A DNA stretch of 58,308 nt from Flavobacteriales bacterium (GTDB lineage Bacteria > Bacteroidota > Bacteroidia > NS11-12g > UBA955), in the NCBI GenBank assembly GCA_024643755.1, contig JAHEMG010000004.1, positions 1,599 to 59,906 of the forward strand, given 5' to 3'. The position numbers and the translations under genes are program-made. Below, piece after piece: positions 29,567 to 37,847 of this stretch. The notes beneath the pieces were generated by a model, which was given only the letters and a program-made list of their open reading frames with translations, made no database searches and was not told the origin of the DNA. The number at the start of each line of letters is the position of its first letter. Within the stretch, counting starts at the first letter, position 1.

Positions 29567-31408
29567 ATGGACAAGAACAAGTCGAAACAGCTCGTCTTTT
29601 TGGGATTGATATTCTTCATTTTTGTTGTGTATACGCTTCGACTTGCCAGTTTGCAATTGGGCGATGTTCCCTATAAAAAGATGGCGATTAACAATGCGCT
29701 GAACAAAATCACTTTGTATCCATCACGCAGCAATGTGTTTGATCGCAAAGGAAAATTGATGGTATATAGCACCCAAATGTATGACCTGTCGGTTTTTCCT
29801 TTTGAAATCACCAAGTTGGATACGGGACTATTGTGCTCCATCTTGGAACTTGATATTCAGACAGTTAGAGGACTTATTGCCGATGCGAGGGTGAGGGCTA
29901 AAAAGCGACAGAAAAACAACTCATTCAATAACTCGGCACTTTTTTATGCCAACCTATCGAACAAGCAATTCACCCTGCTAAGAGAGAACATTTATAGACT
30001 TGATGGTTTTTTCATTGAATCGCGGACTGACCGTCAGTTTGCCACCGCTACACTCTCGCATGCATTGGGGTATTTGGGTGAGGCCGATGAAGAATTGATT
30101 GCCGCAGACAACTATTACCAGCCCGGAGATTTGGTGGGAATTACGGGCCTAGAGCGATTCTACGAAAAGCAAATTCGCGGAATCAAAGGTGTCAAAACCG
30201 TTTGGCAAGATCGCACCTACACTGAGCGAGGGGTAGTAAAAGACACCCAATTCAACTATCCAGCCACCGCAGGTCCCGATGTTATCAGCAGTTTGGATTT
30301 TGTATTACAGGAATACGGACGCTCATTGTTAAATGGGAAAAAAGGTAGTATTGTAGCCATCGAACCATCCACCGGTGAGGTCTTGGCCTTTATCAACAAT
30401 CCTGATTACGACCCAAACACAATGGTAGGTAGAGATCGGGCCAATACGTTTAAAACCTTATTGAGAGACCCTCAAAAACCTTTGTATAATCGCGCAGTTA
30501 AAGGGGTTTACCCTCCTGGATCAACGTTCAAAACTGTGATGGCTTTGATTGCGATGCAAGAAGGCGTTTTAACTCCTGAAACCACCCACGGTTGTGGCGG
30601 GGGCTATCGCTTGGGTAGTATCCGTGTGGGTTGTCACCCGCATGGTGGTCCGCTCGACCTCAGGGGATCCATTCGAATTTCGTGCAACAGTTATTATTGC
30701 CAAGTTTTTCGAGACATTATCGACAATCCCAAATACGGCGATGTAAAATTGGGGTATGCAGCATTGGAAAAACACTTGCGTTCATTTGGTTTGGGAAGTC
30801 CGCTCGATATTGACTTATTGGGTGAATCACGCGGTAATATCCCCTCTGTTTCTCAGCTCGATAGACGTCACGGCGACAGATGGAAAAGTAGCACCATCAT
30901 TTCTTTGAGTATCGGACAAGGTGAAATTTTACTAACCCCTTTACAAATGTGCAACACTGCTGCCATCATTGCGAACCGTGGCTGGTACTATTCTCCCCAC
31001 TTGGTGAAACGCATTGAAGGATTCAAGGATACGGCATGGGACAGGAAGTATAAGATTAAGAAATTCACCTCAGTGTCACCCCAATATTTTCAATATGTGA
31101 TTGATGGGATGTCGGAAGTTACAAAACCCGGCGGAACGGCGAATGGTACGGGCATTGAGGGAATCGAAATTTGCGCAAAAACCGGTACGGCACAGAACCC
31201 TCACGGTAAGGATCACTCTATTTATATTGCTTTCGCTCCAAAGGACAATCCCAAAATTGCGATTGCCGTGTTGGTAGAAAACGGAGGTTATGGGGCAACC
31301 TGGGCTGCACCAATCGCCAACTTAATGATTGAAAAGTATTTGCAAGGAAAGCCCGAATCCTCCAAACCCGAAATGGAAGAGCGAATTAAAACAAGCGTGA
31401 TTCAATAA
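29567..31408 (+). CDS. mrdA: Penicillin-binding protein 2, elongation transpeptidase
   Basis: A 613-aa class B PBP that crosslinks peptidoglycan during rod elongation. One N-terminal transmembrane helix (about 8-27) leads into the pedestal domain and then the transpeptidase domain with its three motifs: SxxK in PPGSTFKTV, SxN in ISCNSYYC, and KTG in CAKTGTAQNP. The stop codon overlaps the start of rodA (TAATG), coupling the transpeptidase to its glycosyltransferase partner. Confidence 0.96.
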   Translation: MDKNKSKQLVFLGLIFFIFVVYTLRLASLQLGDVPYKKMAINNALNKITLYPSRSNVFDRKGKLMVYSTQMYDLSVFPFEITKLDTGLLCSILELDIQTVRGLIADARVRAKKRQKNNSFNNSALFYANLSNKQFTLLRENIYRLDGFFIESRTDRQFATATLSHALGYLGEADEELIAADNYYQPGDLVGITGLERFYEKQIRGIKGVKTVWQDRTYTERGVVKDTQFNYPATAGPDVISSLDFVLQEYGRSLLNGKKGSIVAIEPSTGEVLAFINNPDYDPNTMVGRDRANTFKTLLRDPQKPLYNRAVKGVYPPGSTFKTVMALIAMQEGVLTPETTHGCGGGYRLGSIRVGCHPHGGPLDLRGSIRISCNSYYCQVFRDIIDNPKYGDVKLGYAALEKHLRSFGLGSPLDIDLLGESRGNIPSVSQLDRRHGDRWKSSTIISLSIGQGEILLTPLQMCNTAAIIANRGWYYSPHLVKRIEGFKDTAWDRKYKIKKFTSVSPQYFQYVIDGMSEVTKPGGTANGTGIEGIEICAKTGTAQNPHGKDHSIYIAFAPKDNPKIAIAVLVENGGYGATWAAPIANLMIEKYLQGKPESSKPEMEERIKTSVIQ

Positions 31409-32679
31409 TGCGATACCGTCCACTTGCCAGCAACAACCAGGAAAAAATCGACAGTTTGGCGATTTTCTTATACGTTGTTTTGCTGTTGATTGGATTTGTT
31501 AGCATAGCTAGCGCCACGTCTGACGTAAATCAGGCATTTTACGATTTATCGGATGTTGCCATCAAGCAATTGGTGTTTATTGTTGGTGCGATATTGATCA
31601 TATTCACCATTGTTTTCTCCAATGTAGTGGTGATCGATTACTTTGCGTACGGCTTTTATGCGGTTGCCATCACTCTGAATATTTTGGTTTTATTTCTTGG
31701 TCGCGAGATATCTGGTGCGAAGTCTTGGTTTGGATTTGGCGGGTTTGGTATTCAACCAAGTGAATTCGCGAAGGTGGCCACTGCCATTGCTCTGTCCAAG
31801 TTTTTAGGAACCTATGGCGTTCGGTTTCAAGGTTGGAAGAATATCGCCACGGCGTTGGGTATCTTTCTGTTGCCAATGGCCATTATTTTGATTCAAAACG
31901 ATACAGGTAGTGCCCTGGTTTTTTTATCGTTTTTCTTGGTACTGTACCGCGAAGGACTGCCAGGATATATCCTAATGTCGGCCGTTTGGTTGGGCATTCT
32001 GGCCATTTTTAGAATTATCAGCGAGGCTACTGGCGTATCGAGTTTTTATGGGTACGGCTTCCTGTTGGGTATTGGGTCTATTGTCGTGTTTTTTGTGCGA
32101 AAAGACCGTGGAATCGCCATATTAGTCACCACCATTGCTGTAGTATCTTCATTGTTTTACACCATCGTGGGTACATTTTATCTGAAAATCTTGCAGCAAT
32201 ATCAGCGTGATCGCATAGAATTGGTGTTGGGATTGAAAGAAGATGACCGGGGATTGGGATTCAATTTGAAGCAATCTAAGATTGCGATTGGTGCGGGAGA
32301 GCTTTGGGGACGTGGCTATTTAAAAGGAACACAAACGAAAATGGGATTTGTGCCGGAGCAACACACCGATTTCATCTTTGATGCCATAGGAGAAGAATGG
32401 GGATTTGTTGGCAGCACCTTGTTTTTACTCATATTTTGTGGCTTGTTGGTAAGACTGGTCATCATAGCGGAACGTCAATCAACGGTATTTGGTCGGGTAC
32501 TCGGTTATTCTTTGGCTTCTGTTTTGTTTTTTCACATGTCGATCAATATCGGGATGACAATGGGATTGGTTCCTACAATTGGTATCCCCCTGCCCTTCAT
32601 TTCTGCTGGTGGTAGTAGTTTATGGGCATTTACCTTGTTTCTTTTTACGTTTCTAAGGGTAGATCAGGTACGGAAATAA
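31408..32679 (+). CDS. rodA: SEDS glycosyltransferase RodA
   Basis: A 423-aa polytopic membrane protein of the SEDS family that polymerises lipid II into glycan strands with PBP2. Typical segments are FGGFGIQPSEFAKVATAIALSK, QNDTGSALVF (with the conserved Asp of this region), and near the C-terminus MGLVPTIGIPLPFISAGGSS. The start overlaps the mrdA stop by one base. It is the last clear member of the elongation cluster; a VCBS lipoprotein gene follows after 25 nt. Confidence 0.96.
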   Translation: MRYRPLASNNQEKIDSLAIFLYVVLLLIGFVSIASATSDVNQAFYDLSDVAIKQLVFIVGAILIIFTIVFSNVVVIDYFAYGFYAVAITLNILVLFLGREISGAKSWFGFGGFGIQPSEFAKVATAIALSKFLGTYGVRFQGWKNIATALGIFLLPMAIILIQNDTGSALVFLSFFLVLYREGLPGYILMSAVWLGILAIFRIISEATGVSSFYGYGFLLGIGSIVVFFVRKDRGIAILVTTIAVVSSLFYTIVGTFYLKILQQYQRDRIELVLGLKEDDRGLGFNLKQSKIAIGAGELWGRGYLKGTQTKMGFVPEQHTDFIFDAIGEEWGFVGSTLFLLIFCGLLVRLVIIAERQSTVFGRVLGYSLASVLFFHMSINIGMTMGLVPTIGIPLPFISAGGSSLWAFTLFLFTFLRVDQVRK

Positions 32680-32704
32680 ACGCGTTTTCCGTATTATTGT
32701 ACTG

Positions 32705-35700
32705 ATGAACAACGTGCGTTTCAAACAGTTGTATGTGCGCAGTTTTACTGCTGTACTGTTGGCTTCAAGTTTATTTTCTTGTGGTGATTCCAATGACGAA
32801 AATGTAGATGTGCTATTTGAAAAAATAGAATCAGATGTCACTGGCATTGATTTCGTGAATACTGTACCCGAAAATGACACATTGAATCAATTCACCTATC
32901 ACTATCTATACAACGGTTCGGGTGTAGCCATTGGCGACATCAACAACGATGGAAAAAACGATTTGTATTTTTCAGGCAATGAAAAGTCGTCTCGTCTTTA
33001 TCTGAATAAGGGTGATTTCAAATTTGAAGATATCACCGAAAAAAGTGGTACGGGAACCAAACAATGGATCAGTGGTGTTACGATGGTCGATGTAAACAAC
33101 GACGGGTGGCTAGATATTTATGCATGTTCTTCAGGACCCAAACAGCTCAAACAATCCAAACGGAACTTATTGTTTATCAATCAAAAGGACGGCAAATTTA
33201 AAGAATCGGCCAAGGAATGGGGCGTAGATGATGGCGGTAACGCTACCTGTGCAACCTTTTTTGATTACGACAACGATGGCGATTTGGACTTCTATCTAGG
33301 CAATCATGCAGATCAGTTTTTCTCTAATATAAACACCCGTTTCACGCCCACCTTGAACATGGATGAGTTTAACCAGCAGCACTTTTTCCGCAATGATGGC
33401 AATAAATTCACCGATGTTTCAGAAAAAGCGGGCGTAGTTAAAATGGGTTATTGTTTGAGCGCTGCAGCAGCGGACTACAACAATGATGGACTTACCGACT
33501 TATACGTTTGCAATGATTACCATGTACCTGACTGCTACTATATCAACAATGGCGATGGCACATTCACCGATCAGTTTGATGTAGCTTTCAAGCACTCAAG
33601 TACAAACTCCATGGGCAGCGATGTTGCGGATGTCAACAACGACGGATTCTCGGACCTGATTACAGTGGACATGCTCTCTGAAAGTCCTCGTAGATATATG
33701 TCGTTGATGGGACCAAAAGACTATGACTATACCATGGTGGGAATCAAAAATGGATACAAAAACCAATACATGAAGAACAACCTTCAAATGAATTTGGGCA
33801 ATGGTCATTTTGCTGATTTGTCCTATTTGTACGGCGTTGCTAAGTCGGATTGGAGTTGGAGCCCCTTACTATCGGATTTTAACGATGATGGATTCACCGA
33901 CATGTTTGTTTCCAATGGTTATTATCGCGATGTAACAAACTTAGATTTTATCCTATATCAAAGCATCGTAGAGCAGCAACAAAAACGTGGGTTGACGCAT
34001 GAAGAATTACTGAAGAAATTGCCCTATGAGAAAATCCAGAATTTCTTTTTTCAAAACAACCAAGGACAGGGTTTCGTCAACAGGGCTAGCGAAGTTGGTT
34101 TAGATGATTTAACCTTGAGTACGGGATCTGCCACCGGTGATTTGGATGGTGACGGCCGCTTAGACTTGGTCGTATGCAACCAGGGAGAGGTGCCTTTGGT
34201 TTACAAAAACATCCACACACAGAACCACTTTTTGAATGTGAAAGCTGAGGGCAGTGATCGCACCAACAAGTTTGGCATTGGCTGTCAATTATTTGTATCT
34301 GATTCTTCGGGCAAATACAGAAAATTCGAAATACAACCTTCTAGGGGCTATCAGAGTTCCTCAGAGGCCATCGCACATATCGGACTTGGTGAAAATGAAT
34401 CATTGTCAGAATTGGTTGTGGTTTGGCCCAACGGAAAAGCCCAAATCCTCAAAGACGTGTCATGTGACCAAACCTTGGTTGTAAAGAGTGCTGATGCTAA
34501 CACAACCTGGGATAGAAATCTCGTTCGCACAGGCGATATTCCATTCTTTACTGAAAATGAAAGTGAATGGGGTTTGAATTTTAATCACGTAGAACAAGAG
34601 AATCCCGACTTCAAACGCGAACCGTTGTTGCCACATCGTTACACCACCCTAGGGCCTGGAATGTCGGCCGGTGACGTAAACGGCGATGGTTTACAAGATT
34701 TATTTGTAGGTAATGCACGTGAAAGCAAAGGTTCTACCCTATTCTTACTGCAAAAAGATGGTAAGTATAGCGTTGCTGGATCTCAGCCATGGCAATCATT
34801 GGATGCTGACGTGATGGGTTCTTTGCTGTTCGACTGTGATGGTGATCGCGACTTGGATTTGTACGTGGCTGTGGGTGGATCTGAGTTTGAATGGCCCTCG
34901 AATAAGTACCAGCACCAACTTTATTTGAACGATGGAAAAGGTAATTTCAGTGTTGCAAAAGACCGTTTGCCCAATGTCGTTAGCAGTAGTAGTTCAGTTT
35001 CATCTTCAGATTACGATAGTGATGGTGATTTAGACCTATTTGTTGCTGGTCGATTGATGCCAGGCAATTGGCCCACCCTTGAAGTTCGCAGTTACTTGTT
35101 GCAAAACAATGGCGGTAAGTTCAGGGATGTCACAGCAGCCTTGGCGCCAGACTTAGAAAATGCGGGCATGATTTGTTCGGCCATATTCAGCGATTACAAT
35201 GGCGATGGGAAGCCTGACTTATTGCTCGCGGGAGAATGGATGCCGCTGATTTTCATGGAAAATACTGGGGGCAAATTCGTTAACAAAACGGGTGAAGTTG
35301 GCGATGCTTCGCTATCGGGTTGGATGAATAGCATTACCCCAACCGATATCGACAACGATGGCGATTTGGATTATATCGTTGGGAACAAAGGAAACAACAG
35401 CTTTATACAAGCCAAAGTTGGCAGTCCAACCAAAGTATTTTGGGCAGATTTTGATGGCAATGGCCGACAGGATATCGCCATGAGTTATCACTATGGTGGG
35501 AGCGATTATCCTTTGTTCACGATGGACGAAATGGGTAAGGCCTACCCTTTCTTTATCAATAAAAAATTCACCACATACAATGACTTTGCGGGTAAAACCA
35601 TGGAAGAGATCTTTGGCGCAGAGGTGTTGAAACAAAATAGTTTAACGGCCAATTACTTCTCAAACTTCGTCGCCATCAACAACGGTGGTAAATTTAGTTT

Positions 35701-36220
35701 TGTTGAGTTGCCGATGTGGGCGCAAGCAGGTCCTATGTTTGGTACTACCGTTTTGGATATTGATGGGAACGGTTTCGATGACATTCTTTGCACCGGCAAT
35801 AACTACAACACCCGCGTACCGCATGGTCGTGATGATGCCCAACCTAGCTTCGTATTGTTCAACAATGGAGGCAGTTTCACTTATCAATCAGGTTCACGTA
35901 ATGGATTGTATAACCAAGACGATGGAAAATCATTGATTTTATGTCCCGGAGCCAATGGACAAGTCAGAGCGATCATGGCTAACAACAATGGAAAACTCAG
36001 GGGTTACACTTTGTTAAACGGTAAAAACCAACCCCAAAACATCTCTTTTGTTACAGCCCCACCAATGGCAAGTTATGCCAAGGTAACTGTAAATGGATCT
36101 CTAAAAATGGTTGGTCTTAACGGCGGCACTGGTTACTTGACGGGCAATGTACCTGGTGTTTGGAAAACGAAAGGCGTCGACAAAATCGAGTTCTTTGATG
36201 TTACCGGACGCAGGTTGTAA
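32705..36220 (+). CDS. Double beta-propeller VCBS/FG-GAP lipoprotein with ASPIC/UnbV domain
   Basis: A 1171-aa lipoprotein (signal ending LLASSLFSC). I count 14 calcium-loop repeats of the type DxNxDGxxDLxx. Seven (DINNDGKNDLYF to DLDGDGRLDLVV) precede an ASPIC/UnbV-like domain of about 100 residues (SRGYQSSSEAIAHIGLG), and seven (DVNGDGLQDLFV to DIDGNGFDDILC) follow it. This implies two seven-bladed propellers joined by the UnbV domain. Such CRTAC1-like proteins are abundant in Bacteroidota; the role is unknown, with adhesion or glycan binding possible. A 7/8 near-match to a -7 element (TATTATTG) is 5 nt before the ATG, so it may have its own promoter or be read from rodA. Confidence 0.88.
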   Translation: MNNVRFKQLYVRSFTAVLLASSLFSCGDSNDENVDVLFEKIESDVTGIDFVNTVPENDTLNQFTYHYLYNGSGVAIGDINNDGKNDLYFSGNEKSSRLYLNKGDFKFEDITEKSGTGTKQWISGVTMVDVNNDGWLDIYACSSGPKQLKQSKRNLLFINQKDGKFKESAKEWGVDDGGNATCATFFDYDNDGDLDFYLGNHADQFFSNINTRFTPTLNMDEFNQQHFFRNDGNKFTDVSEKAGVVKMGYCLSAAAADYNNDGLTDLYVCNDYHVPDCYYINNGDGTFTDQFDVAFKHSSTNSMGSDVADVNNDGFSDLITVDMLSESPRRYMSLMGPKDYDYTMVGIKNGYKNQYMKNNLQMNLGNGHFADLSYLYGVAKSDWSWSPLLSDFNDDGFTDMFVSNGYYRDVTNLDFILYQSIVEQQQKRGLTHEELLKKLPYEKIQNFFFQNNQGQGFVNRASEVGLDDLTLSTGSATGDLDGDGRLDLVVCNQGEVPLVYKNIHTQNHFLNVKAEGSDRTNKFGIGCQLFVSDSSGKYRKFEIQPSRGYQSSSEAIAHIGLGENESLSELVVVWPNGKAQILKDVSCDQTLVVKSADANTTWDRNLVRTGDIPFFTENESEWGLNFNHVEQENPDFKREPLLPHRYTTLGPGMSAGDVNGDGLQDLFVGNARESKGSTLFLLQKDGKYSVAGSQPWQSLDADVMGSLLFDCDGDRDLDLYVAVGGSEFEWPSNKYQHQLYLNDGKGNFSVAKDRLPNVVSSSSSVSSSDYDSDGDLDLFVAGRLMPGNWPTLEVRSYLLQNNGGKFRDVTAALAPDLENAGMICSAIFSDYNGDGKPDLLLAGEWMPLIFMENTGGKFVNKTGEVGDASLSGWMNSITPTDIDNDGDLDYIVGNKGNNSFIQAKVGSPTKVFWADFDGNGRQDIAMSYHYGGSDYPLFTMDEMGKAYPFFINKKFTTYNDFAGKTMEEIFGAEVLKQNSLTANYFSNFVAINNGGKFSFVELPMWAQAGPMFGTTVLDIDGNGFDDILCTGNNYNTRVPHGRDDAQPSFVLFNNGGSFTYQSGSRNGLYNQDDGKSLILCPGANGQVRAIMANNNGKLRGYTLLNGKNQPQNISFVTAPPMASYAKVTVNGSLKMVGLNGGTGYLTGNVPGVWKTKGVDKIEFFDVTGRRL

Positions 36221-36237
36221 TAACTTTCAAGGTATAG

Positions 36238-36268
36238 TTGTATTTTAATATGTAAAACACTATTTTTG
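36238..36268 (+). promoter_or_regulatory. Promoter of the 51-codon basic gene
   Basis: TTG (36238-36240), a 20-nt spacer, and TATTTTTG (36261-36268), matching the Bacteroidota -33/-7 pattern. It lies just after the VCBS gene and 18 nt before the small ORF. Confidence 0.7.
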
Positions 36269-36286
36269 CAACCTAATTGTAAGAAC

Positions 36287-36442
36287 ATGGCTGTTACTAA
36301 ACTCAAAAGAAAAGAAGCAAAAAACAGAAGCAGAATGACCAAGCGCGTTGATAACATCAAACGTTTGAAGTTGGTTACCACTATCGCTTCTCCATACAAA
36401 GGCATATCTGGAATCGTCTTGGAAGACCAAGAAAACCAATAA
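36287..36442 (+). CDS. Small highly basic protein (51 aa), unknown function
   Basis: Absent from the ORF track because of its size. The ORF runs ATG to TAA and encodes 51 residues beginning MAVTKLKRKEAKNRSRMTKR and ending GIVLEDQENQ. I count 13 Lys/Arg, 12 of them in the first 28 residues, against 5 acidic residues, so the N-terminal half could bind RNA or a ribosome. The C-terminal half contains TIASPYKGISGIVLED. It has a consensus promoter immediately upstream and a strong terminator 21 nt downstream, so it forms its own transcription unit and is very probably a real gene. I recognise no named family, and ribosome association is only an inference from composition. Confidence 0.8.
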   Translation: MAVTKLKRKEAKNRSRMTKRVDNIKRLKLVTTIASPYKGISGIVLEDQENQ

Positions 36443-36463
36443 ATGTCATTGTTTTAGATATTG

Positions 36464-36492
36464 AAGGCACGCATATTTGCGTGCCTTTTTTT
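36464..36492 (+). terminator. Intrinsic terminator after the small basic gene
   Basis: A 9-bp perfect stem AAGGCACGC/GCGTGCCTT with an ATATTT loop runs directly into a T tract. It ends plus-strand transcription 21 nt after the 51-codon gene and before the haloperoxidase gene. Confidence 0.88.
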
Positions 36493-36507
36493 ATTAAATT
36501 CACAGCA

Positions 36508-37842
36508 ATGAACGCAACTATGCTCAAACGCACACTACTGTTTTCAATCATCGGCCTCAGTTTATTTCAAAACGCTTGTCAAAAAGCCACTGAAACTGAG
36601 AACAAGATCATTCAAAACGACATTCTCTCGATTTGCAATATGGCCATTCAAAACGCCATTGTTGTTGACCACGTAGCCGCACCTGTAGGATCGCGCAGAT
36701 ATGTGTATGCATCAATCGCCGCCTATGAATCATTGGTGCCCTTTCATTCAAATTATCAAAGTGTCGCCCCCATGATGAATGGATTAAAAGCCACACCATT
36801 GCCTGATACCACACAGAAATATTGTTTGGATTTGGTTGCCATGGCTGCGCATACCTATGTGAGTCAGAAATTGGTCTACAAAGAAGACAGCATCGCAAAT
36901 TTCAGGAAGCGACAACTAGAATTTTACCAAGACAAAATGTCGAATAGCATGTTCGAAGCCTCGATCAGTTATGGCGATAGCGTGGGTTCACACATTGTAA
37001 AATGGTCAAAATCTGACTCATTTGCTTATTTCCGTGGACGCGAATTTTTCTTAACCAAAAACAACCCTGGTTCATGGGAGCAAACACCCCCAGATTTCAT
37101 GGAAGCCATCGAACCAAATTGGGGCAGAATCCGTCCGGTTTTGGTAAAATCAGTCAGAGAATTTCAATTTGATGCGCCGGAGCCATACAGTACAAACAAA
37201 CAATCGCGTTTTTATGCCATCGCCAAACAGGTATACGACACAGTAAATTCAAAAGACACGAACCAACTTAAGACTGCTTGGTATTGGGATGACAATCCAA
37301 ATGCATCCGTGCATTATGGTCATGCTACAATCAATGTGCTGAAGGTATCTCCTGCGGGACATTGGTTATCGATGTTTTCAACGGTGGCTCGACAAAAGAA
37401 CTATTCATTGATGGAAACGGCTGATGGTATGGTTCGATTATCTTCTGCCATATTTGATGCCTTTATTACTTGTTGGCACGTAAAGTATAAAACAGATTAT
37501 TTAAGACCGATCACTGCGATCCATGACTTGATCGATTCTAGCTGGAACTCTCCCATTCAAACACCCGCTTTTCCTGAGTATCCTTCAGGTCACAGTGTGG
37601 TATCAAGTGCCGCAGCTACCGTGTTAACGGCAACCTTTGGAGAATATGAGTTTACTGATAGTGCCGAATTCAAATTTGGTTTGGGTGTGAGAAAATTCAA
37701 GAATTTCAGGGAGGCTAGCAACCAAGCTTGCATGTCGCGCTTATACGGCGGCATTCACTTTATTGATGCGATAGAGAAAGGTAAGAAGTTGGGCAACGAG
37801 GTTGGAAATTACCACGTTACCCATCTTAAAACAAAACGATAA
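36508..37842 (+). CDS. PAP2/vanadium haloperoxidase-like lipoprotein
   Basis: An approximately 444-aa exported lipoprotein (signal ending LFQNAC). The C-terminal half carries the vanadate/phosphate-binding motifs shared by vanadium haloperoxidases and PAP2 phosphatases: KYKTDYLRP (Lys and Arg), YPSGHSVV (Ser-Gly-His) and SRLYGGIH (Arg and His). The overall length and N-terminal helical region fit vanadium-dependent haloperoxidase-like proteins rather than small PAP2 lipid phosphatases, but the activity cannot be decided from motifs. The track start at 36481 is a GTG inside the terminator; ATG at 36508 or 36520 is right. It has no obvious promoter; some read-through of the terminator, or an unrecognised promoter, is needed. 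Confidence 0.85.
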   Translation: MNATMLKRTLLFSIIGLSLFQNACQKATETENKIIQNDILSICNMAIQNAIVVDHVAAPVGSRRYVYASIAAYESLVPFHSNYQSVAPMMNGLKATPLPDTTQKYCLDLVAMAAHTYVSQKLVYKEDSIANFRKRQLEFYQDKMSNSMFEASISYGDSVGSHIVKWSKSDSFAYFRGREFFLTKNNPGSWEQTPPDFMEAIEPNWGRIRPVLVKSVREFQFDAPEPYSTNKQSRFYAIAKQVYDTVNSKDTNQLKTAWYWDDNPNASVHYGHATINVLKVSPAGHWLSMFSTVARQKNYSLMETADGMVRLSSAIFDAFITCWHVKYKTDYLRPITAIHDLIDSSWNSPIQTPAFPEYPSGHSVVSSAAATVLTATFGEYEFTDSAEFKFGLGVRKFKNFREASNQACMSRLYGGIHFIDAIEKGKKLGNEVGNYHVTHLKTKR

Positions 37843-37847
37843 ACTGC

